This document shows, piece after piece, positions 11,179-21,319 of a stretch of 64,000 bases of DNA. Source of the DNA: Enoplosus armatus (taxonomy: Eukaryota; Chordata; Actinopteri; Centrarchiformes; Enoplosidae); contig NC_092202.1 in assembly GCF_043641665.1 (NCBI RefSeq), forward strand, positions 15,550,036 to 15,614,035, read 5' to 3'. A program made the translations under genes and the position numbers. Numbering within the stretch: the stretch's first letter is position 1; each line of letters begins with the position of its first letter. The notes beneath the pieces were generated by a model, which saw nothing but the letters and a program-made list of their open reading frames with translations, was not told where the DNA came from and did no database searches.

Positions 11179-11749
11179 GCGATGGACAAAATGTGACCTC
11201 AAACATTATTTATAGCAGTCTTTCCTCTGGTAAAAACATAACCTTGTACAGCAACGTGAAAAGCAGAAGGTATTCTTAAATACAACCAATTCTTTCGTTG
11301 CCTGTGTGAAAACTAAGATCCTTGCTCTTTCAGTAGTGAAAGAATAATAGGAGAAAGGTCCTGGTCTGGTGCACTTGGCATGCCATATTTCTCATATTTC
11401 TGGGAGTTGGTGTCCATCTTGTTTACCCCCTTGTGTTTTACTTGGTTTGACTGAGCCACAATGTTCCCATGTGGGTCATTGTGGCAGGCCTCATTTAGTT
11501 GTTTTTATATTGAGTGCAATTATGTTGCGTTGACCTCTTTTTATAGGCCTAATTATCAACACCTTATAATGTTTTTGCATTTTTTTGGTCTAAATAAAAA
11601 CCCAAGGTTTTCAACTCCTGTTTCCTTGTTGCCTCACCGCTTGGTCCCTGACACTAAAATATCTCCACACCTGAATGAAGTGAATGGTTGACCGTTTTGC
11701 TTGTGAGTTAAATGTCTCGAGAAGGACTGTATGGATCGCTATTTTGGTG

Positions 11750-11850
11750 CAAACATTTATGTTCCCCTCAGGATGAATTATAGCAACTTTGGCGACCCCT
11801 CTGACTTTTGTTGGTTTATACCCTACAAAATGAATAACATTTCCACCAGC
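11750..11850 (+). repeat. Degenerate fish repeat of the TTCATGGTCCCCAGAGGATGAA type
   Basis: ATTTATGTTCCCCTCAGGAT then AACTTTGGCGACCCCTCTGA matches the core of a dispersed, minisatellite-like teleost repeat in which 'date of insertion' copies are usually tandem. Related pieces occur at 12.83-12.98 kb, 13.41-13.51 kb, 49.81-50.07 kb and 57.65-57.73 kb in this window. Confidence 0.45.
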
Positions 11851-13059
11851 CTCAGCTGTACTGCTAATTAGCAAGTGCCTGCTAAGACGCTAAAGTCAAA
11901 TGGCGACTAAGGTAAACATCACTTACTAAGCATCAGCATGTCCTCTCAGAGCTGTAGATTCTTGCAAGAACTAGCAAGTTTCACCTGTTTGCACTTGTGT
12001 CATTGAATGGTGCAACAGCAACATTGCCTACAGTTTCTCAAGACAATAAGTTGCATTTTGCCTTGACTTTACACTTTGGAAAATGATTATCATTTGCATT
12101 TGAGCTTTAATTCTAGACTGTTTGGTTTTTGGCCTTAACTGTAATTACTCAGTGATCAGCGGACAGGCTGTCTTTTTCTGCTGTGTATGGCTGCGGAGTA
12201 TGGGTGGGGGATTGGATTACTGGCTGTCTGGCAGGTATCATACTACGCAGATGTGCCGCTCAGCTGGCAGCACACAGATGTACCAAGCTCAGTTTGCTGT
12301 GTCATTCTGGTGTTTAGTAAATCTGAAGCTGACGATCTGTCGGATGTGACTCATTCTCCTCTGTTATCTCATTATATCTTTGAATTATAGTTGATACCCC
12401 CCCCCACCCCCAGGTTCGCACATTCTCTTTGTTGTTTGTTCAGCTTGATCTCTCACTCTCTCTGTTGCTGTAGTTCATCAGGTGCCGTCGTTAGCCATCG
12501 TTAGCTTTGTCTCTTTCTCCTCTTCCCGTCTCTTTATCTCCACAAATCCCATTACATGCTTGTCCTGCGGACACGTAAGCTGATGACAAACCAACCACGA
12601 GCTGTGATGGAGCACCGAGGACGACTGAATTAAGCAGGGAGAAACCATCACACAGTCAAACACCGTCTCAATCGTATTTTCTTCCCCTGTGTTCTCCCTT
12701 TCTTCTTTTCAAAATGGAGATGAATCTGATTTCTGGAACATTTCAGCGACTGCTATTTTTTTTCCCCATTAGTGGCAACACTTTGGTCCAGAGCAAGATG
12801 ATCTACAGCTTCTGTCTAGATTACCATGAGATTTTTGTTTCCCCAGAGAACAAATCCTCCCTTTCTTGACCGTTGTTTTTGTGCCACTATCAGGTCAAAC
12901 CTTTTTCAGTGACTACCTTTCTTATACTCAAACTAAGGGCTGCAAATTTGCTGTGGATATTTGTGGTCCCTAGAGGATGAATCCTCATGTGTTAGGTTGA
13001 CCCCACTGATCTTTTTAGTAGCACCACCAAAGCACCTCCATATGTACACAAGAAATATG

Positions 13060-13308
13060 AACATCCATCCATTTTTTTCAGTCACTCTACTGCCAACTGC
13101 ACTGTCTGTTATTATTGTATGTTCGTATATTATTTCTCTTATCTTATTCTTCTACCTGTAAATACTCAACTTTTTCAATTTCAAAAATGTACCTTTATAT
13201 TTTTACATGTTTGTTGTCTGTCAGATTATATGTTAAGCTCCATCAGACCACGGCAAATTCCTTGTAATGTATGTTACTTGGCAATAAACAGTTTCTGATT
13301 CTGATTCT
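13060..13308 (+). mobile_element. LINE-like 3' end (CR1/L2-type tail)
   Basis: The segment ends with CAAATTCCTTGTAATGTATG, GGCAATAAAC and a short GATTCTGATTCT tail. This is the 3' untranslated end and short tandem tail typical of fish CR1/L2-like LINEs or SINEs that share their tail. No reverse transcriptase frame is preserved. Similar tails occur at 43.01, 46.58 and 51.86 kb. Confidence 0.55.
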
Positions 13309-13320
13309 CTTTCGCTTACC

Positions 13321-13402
13321 TGGGGCCGGGTTGCGGCGGCAGCAGCAGCAGGCAAAGCGAGGCAGTCCAGACGTCCCTCTCCCCAGCAATGTTTTCCAGA
13401 TT
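13321..13402 (-). mobile_element. Short fragment of a LINE 3' region
   Basis: The run GGCAAAGCGAGGCAGTCCAG and following CGTCCCTCTCCCCAGCAA matches the start of the 47,486-48,222 fragment almost base for base. It is therefore the 3' end of the same LINE family in the same orientation (element sense on the minus strand). Only about 80 bp remain. Confidence 0.7.
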
Positions 13403-14163
13403 GTTGTGGAATATTTGGACAGACATGCGTGGTCCTTAGAGCTAGAATAGTTACTTTGGTGATCCTCTGACTTTTTTCCCTAGAGCTACTATGAGGTTAG
13501 GTAGGGACTGTGCATTTACATTGCAGTCCATAATCCTTTCTATTATAGCTGTTCCATTATCTGCTAGAGGTTGCTTGTCAGGAAATCGCCATTTTAGGTA
13601 AATGTATGACTCATGAATGCTGTCGTTCTGGTGAGGGCAGTCTCAAATGACAGCAAATTCTACATCAGGAAAATATGACAAAGACTGCTCCTGTTCTGAA
13701 CTGTTAACACTAAATTGTGACATATGACATCCATATAGACATGTGTTTTGGAACTACAGAGAATCTGAAGAAAAGGGAATGTTACTCAGTAGGTTTAAAT
13801 TGGACTTGAACTCACAATGTGCAACCTATGTCCTTTTGGAGTTGCGCATTGCCCCCACAGTTCGGTAGAGTATAATCGATCTTGGTTAACAGCATGGGCA
13901 TTCCATGCATCTCATCTAACCTCGCCTAAATTTCCCAACAGTGGTACATTTTGGCGTTGTTGCTGAAGACCTGGATCAGTCCTTTTCCTTTGAGCCTCAT
14001 TTCACCGACTTGCTCTCTGATCTGAATCTGAAGGCGCTGACAGCATATTTGCACTGGTGTGGGCTCATAGTCTATTTAGACAGCCCTCCAGGCGCTGGGC
14101 CGTGGGCATGTGTCACATTGGTGGCATGCCTACACTGGGCCTCCTGGGGTGGTATATAGAGTC

Positions 14164-14165
<2 letters not shown>

Positions 14166-14218
<53 letters not shown>
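14166..14218. repeat. (TG)n microsatellite, 53 bp
   Basis: A pure TG dinucleotide run. The long His-Thr antisense reading frame across it is an artefact of the repeat. Confidence 0.97.
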
Positions 14219-14219
<1 letters not shown>

Positions 14220-14612
14220 TGTCTGTTGTGTGCATGAGGACAAGCAGGACGTGAAGTGCAAGAGCGGTACACCGCATTGAAAGAGTCAGGTGTGAACTGG
14301 AGGCTCTTCTTGTTTTGTATGAGTGTGTGTGTGGAAGCAGTCTGAATAGCAGTCTGTGTGTCCAGGGACAGTCAGCAGCCTCCAGGGGACAAAGCCAGCA
14401 CTTGTGTTTGTCACAGAAGAAGGCGGATTTTAGGGAGCTGTTCGTTTCCCAAAAAAACCCCAAAACAATTGGCCATTTGATCGGACAGCTCTTTTCCACT
14501 TTTTTCAGGGTCTTTTGTGTCTCTGGCTTTGGGATAAAAAAAAATCCATCAGGGAGGGCTGACAACATGCTTAGGCCAGTTCTGAGGGCCTGAGAATGTG
14601 TCTGCAACAGGT

Positions 14613-14709
14613 TTAAGACAAAACCCAACCTAGTGTGGAGGATAATGAAGGCACTGATGATGATTTTGTTCGCTGTCTTAGATCATTCTTACGGTATCCT
14701 TAGGGTACG
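14613..14709 (+). repeat. Direct repeat, copy 1 (about 97 bp)
   Basis: The segment containing CTAGTGTGGAGGATAATGAA and GATCATTCTTACGGTATCCT is nearly identical to 15636-15738 in the same orientation. The two copies are about 1.03 kb apart and enclose an inverted repeat pair. Either a segmental duplication or the ends of a composite element is possible. Confidence 0.85.
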
Positions 14710-15006
14710 TCTTTCAGCAGCTTTCAATATTTAATTTTTTGATCATTCCAAATATCTCTGGTTCTGCTGCAGATCCCTTGATCCCTTTTTTTTTTTTTCT
14801 TTTTTCAAAACTGCCCACTGTGAGTGAATGTAAAAATATTTGTAATGCGTTGGACTGCAACAAACAGGGTTGGGTATCATTTCAATCTTATCGGTAACAT
14901 AAATTTGCCTACCTTTATTCTTGGCACATTTAGGCTATAATCAGTCAACTGTCACAGGAAAATAGCAGGTCATATACAAGGCTAAAGTCCATGGATATTA
15001 CTGTGA

Positions 15007-15298
15007 ATAGAGTGTTGCAGGGATGACGTATTCTTGTAGGCAAACCTGGAAGTTAGCATCACCCCCGGTTCCCACGATAAAAAGCCAGTGGGGTTTTTCC
15101 ATGGGATTTTTGATTGCAGAAAATAAACTCTGTGGCAAAACAAAAGTTTATGATACTTACAAGTTTTGTTCAGCAGGATGATCTTCACTAATGAGCCCCT
15201 TTTAGGATTTTTGAAGTGCGAACGGAATCGCCAGAAGTAAAAAAAACAACAACTAATGTTAGGCTATAAACGAACTACACCGTGGCCGCATGACTTCT
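15007..15298 (+). repeat. Dispersed repeat, copy 1
   Basis: About 290 bp match the reverse complement of 27000-27289 at clearly high similarity (for example GCAGGGATGACGT, GTAGGCAAACC, CATGGGATTTT, AGAAAATAAACTCT, ATGTTAGGCTATAAA). No coding frame or recognisable family name was found. A shorter third copy lies at 15300-15470 in opposite orientation, so this locus contains an imperfect inverted repeat. Confidence 0.75.
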
Positions 15299-15299
15299 G

Positions 15300-15470
15300 A
15301 TGTATTTTATGTTGTAGAACAAAACTTATGCTAACCACAGACCTTATTTCAGGTATCTAACCAAAAACCCATTCTAAAATCCCACTGACTTCGATGAGGG
15401 AACCGGAAGCGAAAAATGCTAACTATTTTCCAGGGTTTTAGGACTCATTCCCGCAGCACTCTATAGAGAA
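15300..15470 (-). repeat. Dispersed repeat, partial copy 2 (inverted next to copy 1)
   Basis: Elements of the 27 kb copy are present in the same order: GAACAAAACTTATG, AAATCCCACTGAC, GAGGGAACC, then GCAGCACTCTATAG. It is more diverged and lacks parts. It lies immediately beside copy 1 in opposite orientation. Confidence 0.6.
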
Positions 15471-15635
15471 TGTGAAGTTGACGTGTTGAATTTTGGGTAC
15501 AACACATCATTTTGTTTACGCCCCGCTGCCTTATGAATTAGAGATGATGAGTAACAGCGGGGACCCTGCATACAGACCATACAGAAGGATCTTCTTTGTT
15601 TCTCCATCCTCCATCATTATCTGTTTTTAGTGAAG

Positions 15636-15738
15636 CTAAGACAAACTTGATACCCAGCCTAGTGTGGAGGATAATGAAGGCACTGATGGTGATTTTGTTC
15701 GCTATCTTAGATCATTCTTATAGTATCCTTTAGGCTAG
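15636..15738 (+). repeat. Direct repeat, copy 2
   Basis: Matches 14613-14709 with few substitutions (for example GATGGTGATTTTGTTCGCTA here). It closes the block that begins at 14.6 kb. Confidence 0.85.
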
Positions 15739-15739
15739 T

Positions 15740-17112
15740 TTTTCCTAACCCTAACCCAAATACAGGGGAAAACAATCACACCACTTGTTTCAAGGAAATG
15801 TCACCCAAAAATAACTTTTTAAAAGCTATATAACAAATGACTTTACAGGATGTTCTGTGGCGTTCAGAGTGAAGACGTGAGTGCAGTCTCTCTCTTTCTT
15901 ACAGATCTCCTTTAGCCCCTTTCTTCAAAAGCTCAACCCATGATGCTCTTACATGAGCTCAAAGCTTAATCTGAATGTGTAAGCCTCTTTAGTTTTCATT
16001 TGTCTGTAGGATTTCTCTTTATTTCTTGCAGTAAACAGATATCAGGGCTGCACATTATAGCTGCGGCACAGGCTTCCTCAGATGAGAGCTGCAAGCTCTT
16101 CGCGGTAACAGTGAATAAACAGCACCTTTCAAAAGCAGGTTTTTTTTTAAACATCTGTTTGTTCAGTCTAGATTAATGGCTCTGCTTTGTGGTCTATTTA
16201 AAAAAAAGAAAAAGCATCTAAATTAAGGCTGTTTTATCATCTGACCTGCAGCAATCTGAGAGGTCAGGGGGAAACGGCCATCCATCTCTGCTTTGTTTAT
16301 CAAACGCATGAGCTCAGGAAATGGATATAGCAAATGTGATATATGTACAGCAGTAGCTATATTGGATACACATATTTAGTTTGTGTGTTCTGTATCGACT
16401 AGAATAACGTTAAAAAATCTAAAAGGAGTTGTTGAATTGCAGATCCCAATCCAATCCCAAACAGCCAATTTACCAACTGTACATGTTTGTTGTAAGCTAG
16501 CTATTAGTCGAGTTCAGACTGATACCAGTGCCCCCTTTTTCCCCAATTGAAATTGTTATACCTCACTTCATGGAACTCATTGGGATCCTTTTTTTTCATG
16601 TAAGGTAACATGAGGCCAAAAACTGATTTGGTGGCCTGCCTTGGCTGAATGAATGGAACTGACAGCGGAAACACAGAATCTTTATAATGAGGTCTACGAA
16701 GAGACCGCGGGTCGGTCACGTCATGGCCGACTCCCGATCTGCTCAATAAGGTCAGTATACTGATGAGGTGTATCGGATCAGTGCGTTCCTTGATGGAAAG
16801 GTAAAAACAGCAGGAAAGATGTGACTTTCTTAAGCACTAGTGCTAGACCAGCAACGGTTACAATGGATCATACAATGGATGGTTAAGTCAGTGTGAAGAA
16901 TTTAATTTTTGTCTAGATGAACGATCGTAGTCACTTCATATGAAGAGCCTCCCATAAACATATGTGCGTGCAGTAGGGCCGGATTAACCCACCCGGGGGC
17001 AGCTTCATATATATATTTTGTGTCATAAAAGGAATCCTGCAGATTTCCTGGCCACATTTCCCCTCTCTCATTGTCTTGTTTCTTAAATGTAATTTGAGTC
17101 TTGTCTCCATTT
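15740..17112. other. Gene-free stretch
   Basis: No coding exon, RNA gene or dated repeat is recognised. A short CCTAACCCTAACCC stretch occurs at 15746. An 80-codon minus-strand frame at 16504-16746 has no recognisable motif. Confidence 0.5.
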
Positions 17113-17328
17113 TAGCTGCAACGATTAGTAATTAATTGATTAGTCGAATTGCCAGCCATTTTGATAATCGATTTAAGCGTTTGAGACATTTCCAGCTTCT
17201 TAAATGTAAGGATTTGCTGCTTTTCTTCGTCATTTATGATGGTAAACGACATTTTGTAGACTAAATGATTAATCGTGAAAATAATTGGCAGATTGATGAT
17301 AAATAATAGTTTTTTATTTGCTGCCCTA
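17113..17328 (-). mobile_element. hAT-like MITE (GGGCTGCAAC family)
   Basis: The ends AGCTGCAACGATTAGTAATT and, at the other side, TTTATTTGCTGCCCTA, with internal ATTGATTAGTCGA and TTCTTAAATGTAAGGATTTG, match a widespread teleost MITE whose consensus starts AGGGCTGCAACTAACGATT. This family is hAT-like from its ends (established knowledge of the ends; superfamily is inference). A second copy in the other orientation lies at 59262-59515. Confidence 0.7.
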
Positions 17329-17329
17329 T

Positions 17330-20124
17330 TGAAATGAATGTGGTTGTGATTTACTACTGCCCTGATGCTACACATAGCATAACATAACTCATATAAACCT
17401 GATATTGTATCTATATTGCATTTCTGCAACTCAGTTAGCTGGCCTTTGGCGAATTGGTACCATTTAGTGCTGCTAGCAACCCGCTGTCCCCTCTCATTTG
17501 TCCCTGTCCCATCCATCAGAGTTATTCCCTCCCCTCCCACTCTGTGCTGTTAGTGATGGGGGAGGATTGACGTGCAGCAGACCTTGAGGTGAAGGTTGTT
17601 ATGGCCCAGCAGCCAGTGGGTTTGAACCCTCATTACAGCACGAGGATGCTCAGTATTCCATCCACCCCACAGTGGATCAATAACACTGATGGGGGGGGGC
17701 TGTCTGCAGGATGCTGCATAAGCACAGTGGTGACACGCCGTCAATATCATCAGGTTCTCCTCTCCAGTCTTATGGACTGGTCACACTCTTCATCACACAC
17801 ATGCATGCTGGTTTTGGTCTTGTACTTGCACGTGGACTTCAGCCAGTGGAACCGGGTGTGTAATGACTTGTGTGTGTGAGTGTGCAGACACGATCACTTG
17901 GCAGGAAATGTTGGAACATTTCTGCAGAGTGAATGCATAAAAGAATTTCTTTGAGGATTTCATGCTTCTCTCCTCAATATTGTTTCACTTAGAAAAGGTA
18001 TTTGAGGAATGTTGTGACTCAACAGCTAAATATAGCAAATCATTCTGGAAACGTAAGGGACTGGATGAAAACGATGTGGGGGGTGGGGGGTGTATTGTAA
18101 TGTGTCGGACTGTTTGGGGAGAGCAGGGGAGGACTCACTCTTACTAGCCGCTTTGGTTCGGTAGGTCGACTAGCCAATATTAGCATGGCGAGTCATGGCT
18201 ACTGTAAAGCTAGACAGACAAGGGGCCAGGTTCACTGATCCTACGGTGTACTGCTGTGTCTCTGTCTGACTGGTAGAAAGTCTCTCCCTCGTGGCTGAAC
18301 TGCTACTAAAAGAAGAGCTGCGCTGTGTTCACGGTGCCCTCTGAAAACAGAGTTAATCACAGTATTGACAGTATAGTTACCATGAGAATATTTCATTTAC
18401 CGTTTTGGATTTGAGAGGGTTTGTGATGAACTCTGCGCTTTCAGTCCAGTCCACAAAATGCCTTATTCTCTTCTGGATCTGACATCATTTAAAAGTAAGA
18501 GCTCACTTGGAACAATTGCAGCATTTTTTTATTTTTTTTAGAACAGTGTAGTGTAATGCATGTCCGTGATGTCAGCATAGGTATAAAATGTGACCCCAGA
18601 GACAGTGGCTGTATCTGGGTGAGGCCTTCATTCTTCCGTTAGACTGCATTACATGTTATGTGTGAAATTGTGCTTGCAATGTGAAATCAATTATCCTTGG
18701 TTGCCCCCCCCGCAAAAAAACCCCAAAAACCATCCAAGAGTGGGGGACTACGCTTGCCATTGCAGCTTCTTCTGAGAAAATGGCTCAGGCTTAGCACTCC
18801 CCCAACGCCGCTGGGTGCTCTAATCCCACGATGGAATATTGGGAGTAGAAATTAAATTAGCATTTTAGCAGCGCTAATCCAGGCTGGGTTTTAGCTCGAG
18901 GCTTAGCAGCGCCAGATGTATGTATGTATACTTCTGGTGCAGATGACTCACACACTCCCTCATTAACACTCGGGTAAGGGCCAAATGCTTAAAATGCTGA
19001 CAAGATGAGCCAGATGAGTTTTTTGGGAAAATGTATCAAGCCCGTGCTGGCTGGTTTCTTTGCCCATGGTTTTTAATGTGTCCGCCCTAAAGTGTGTGCA
19101 CCGTGCTACATTCTGTTCCGTCATTTGGGTCCTTAAAGCATGGGAGTGGTGTAACTGTGCTTTCATACCAATGCTTTGATTTCATATCCATCGAGGCTGT
19201 AAAAATTGGCTGTCTTATTGCAAATGCTTATTGTGTTTTTGTTTAAGGATCTTGACTTGCATACACAGGGCTGGGTATCTGCAATGGGCCCTCGGTCGGC
19301 GAGCTAACCCAGAGAGGCCAGCGTGATGGAGAGAGACAGAAAAGGTAGCACTCTGGCTTAAATTTTTCAAACGATGCATAACATCTTATCTTGTCTTGAT
19401 TTAGACAAATCATACATTTCTGCTGTACATAGCTGATTCACGCAGGATTCAAAACACATGTCCCCAGGTCATGTTAGTCCCAATCGATCAGCGCTGTGTT
19501 CCTCTGTGGTTACATGCTGACTCTCCTCGCATCTTACCATCAGGATGCATGTTTGTTTTCAACCTGTAACATTTCCTTCCAAGCTAACGATTTCTTTAAA
19601 AAGGCTGAGTCCCTCTCTTTCACCCATTCGTCTCTGAGTCACATGACTCACATGCTGATTTGAAGCTGTCGGTGTTCCCGGAGGCCTTGTGCGTTTTGCT
19701 CTCCTCTTCGTATCCTGTTAAATCAGCTCAGGCGCCCTTCCTCGTGTTTGCGCAGCTCTGGTCCTCATGCTGCTGCAGTGTCTCTGTGGTTCCGGGGCTG
19801 CAGCTGTTGTGTGAGTTTGGTCAAACTGATGTAATGGTTTGGACGTTGCTCCAATAGCTAATTAGCTCTCAATACACTTGACTACAAATTGCTGTGTGTG
19901 TGTGTGGGAGAGGTTGCTACTTTCCTTTAACCCTGTTATACAAAATGTATTTCTTAGCCTGTAAAAACCTATGCGTGCATGTAAACACGTATGTTTTTTT
20001 AATTGATTTCATTTTATGCGTGTTTGTTTTTTCCCCGTACTTTTTCATATTAGTAATTATTAAATGAGGTGTTTTCAAATTGTATTTTTTGCTCAAACAG
20101 TCAGCATACACACCAACCGTGCGT
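17330..20124. other. Gene-free stretch
   Basis: No supported exon or RNA gene. A GGTTTGAACCCT near 17618 resembles a B box but no SINE or tRNA body could be built around it. Short homopolymers (G at 17691, C at 18705) only. Confidence 0.5.
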
Positions 20125-20508
20125 GTGTGGAGCATAGACTGTATATAAAGATGGATGACGTGTCTCCACTTCCTCCCACTGTGCAAAAATAAAGCCAAAA
20201 TATCCTGAGATACGGCCGCTGCCATCTTGCGCTGCTGATGTCAGTTGGAGCCAGAGTCTGTGCAGTGGTGATCGGGGCGGGGTGGATCCGCGGTATCGAG
20301 ATCCCGCCCATACACCAGCTTGACCCAGCTCTCAATCATGAACCCTCTTTTTTTCTTTTGGCCCATGTCCCATTTGCTAACATGGAGGGGGCGGGGCTTA
20401 TGGCCTATACTGCAGCCAGCCACCAGGGGGAGATCGAGAAGTTTTGGCTTCACTTTTGGGGAGCTGTCATGTTGTCCATCTTTATGTTTATATGTCTATA
20501 GTGTGGAG
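20125..20508 (+). mobile_element. hAT-like MITE with intact 8-bp target site duplication
   Basis: The body (20133-20500) begins CATAGACTGTATATAAAGAT and ends CCATCTTTATGTTTATATGT then CTATA, forming terminal inverted repeats. It is flanked on both sides by GTGTGGAG (20125-20132 and 20501-20508), a perfect 8-bp duplication as made by hAT transposases. The internal CCAGCCACCAGGGGG, TTTTGGCTTCACTTTTGGGG and GCTGTCATGT motifs are those of a common fish repeat. It carries no protein. The perfect duplication suggests that this is one of the younger insertions in the window. Confidence 0.8.
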
Positions 20509-20985
20509 TGTGTGTGCGCGCATTTATGTGACAACTAAGTCTCTGACTGATCCCAGAACCTCCTTTCTCTCCTTGTTCCTCTTGTTGCCATACATTTTAG
20601 GTACTAAGAATTTTTTTAAACATTGTTTTTGACAGCAGTTTGCACCACCAGAGCAATGTCGCACATATTTGCGCCCACGCTAGTGTCTTTTCATTGAGTA
20701 TGTCTGCAATCACGTCATGCTATTAATCTTATTTATTCATTTAATTTTGACAGTCATACCTCCACAGACTGGCAGGTGGAAAAGTGTAGGTGTGCTAGCT
20801 GCCTCAACACTTGTATAGCAGGGGGCTCTAATCCATTCATCTCTCTCACTTAGCACAGATTGTATGTGTGTGTGTTTCACGTGTCCATGTGTACATGAGT
20901 GTATGCATGCGTGTGCAAAACGCCATGCTTCCCTTACCTGTGTGACTCCTGGCTGCTTTCTCCGTCTCATGCTTTGCAAGTGTGG

Positions 20986-21010
20986 GTGTGTGTGTGTGTG
21001 TGTGTGCGTG
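20986..21010. repeat. (GT)n microsatellite
   Basis: A run of GT with one C interruption, about 22 bp. Confidence 0.85.
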
Positions 21011-21210
21011 CAGCACTGCCTCCACCCTGCTGGTTATTCCACCCTGCTGTCGCACTGTGTAAGATGTCATTAGTGTATATGTGGACTCTTTAGGGTTGTG
21101 TGGGGAGAAGGATGTGTCATTATGACTGACCTCACATTTGTGCTGACAGCTTTTCAAATAAGGCACAACTCTGGACCTGATCTGTGGACTTGGTCTTCAG
21201 TTTTGGATCG

Positions 21211-21318
21211 TTTCCCAGAGAGACAGATTGTTGGATGAAAATGGCCAAATGTTGGTCATTGCTGTCCCTCGCTGTCAGCCTTCTTTCTCTGCTTCCTCTC
21301 CTCTTGGTCCTTATCTTT
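21211..21318 (+). CDS. Speculative hydrophobic micro-exon
   Basis: From ATG 21235 the frame reads MKMAKCWSLLSLAVSLLS and continues LLPLLLVLIF, to a GTATGT donor-like site at 21319. It resembles a signal anchor or signal peptide. A weak acceptor-like TTTCCCAG precedes it (about 21218). The hydrophobicity may simply come from the pyrimidine-rich DNA, which encodes Leu, Ser, Phe and Pro by composition. I give it low weight. Confidence 0.15.
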
Positions 21319-21319
21319 G

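Larger units (their letters stand above)
12755..13510 (+). repeat. Cluster of degenerate repeat units interrupted by a LINE 3' end
   Basis: Several pieces of the same repeat are recognisable: CCCCAGAGAACAAATCC near 12842, TGGTCCCTAGAGGATGAATC near 12964, and GTGGTCCTTAGAGCTAG near 13430 followed by TTGGTGATCCTCTGAC. Between them lies a LINE-like 3' end and a fragment of another LINE, which suggests nested insertion. Units are too diverged to count exactly. Confidence 0.45.

Noticed and set aside
14113..14628. 171-codon minus-strand frame with a long HTHT tract
   Set aside because: The tract is the translated (TG)n microsatellite, and the rest has no motif.
17575..17640. GGTTTGAACCCT as a second B-box candidate
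   Set aside because: No tRNA-like head and no second copy in the window.
21211..21318. Hydrophobic exon as a real membrane-protein exon
   Set aside because: Kept only as a speculative feature; pyrimidine-rich DNA alone gives Leu/Ser/Phe/Pro and the acceptor is weak.
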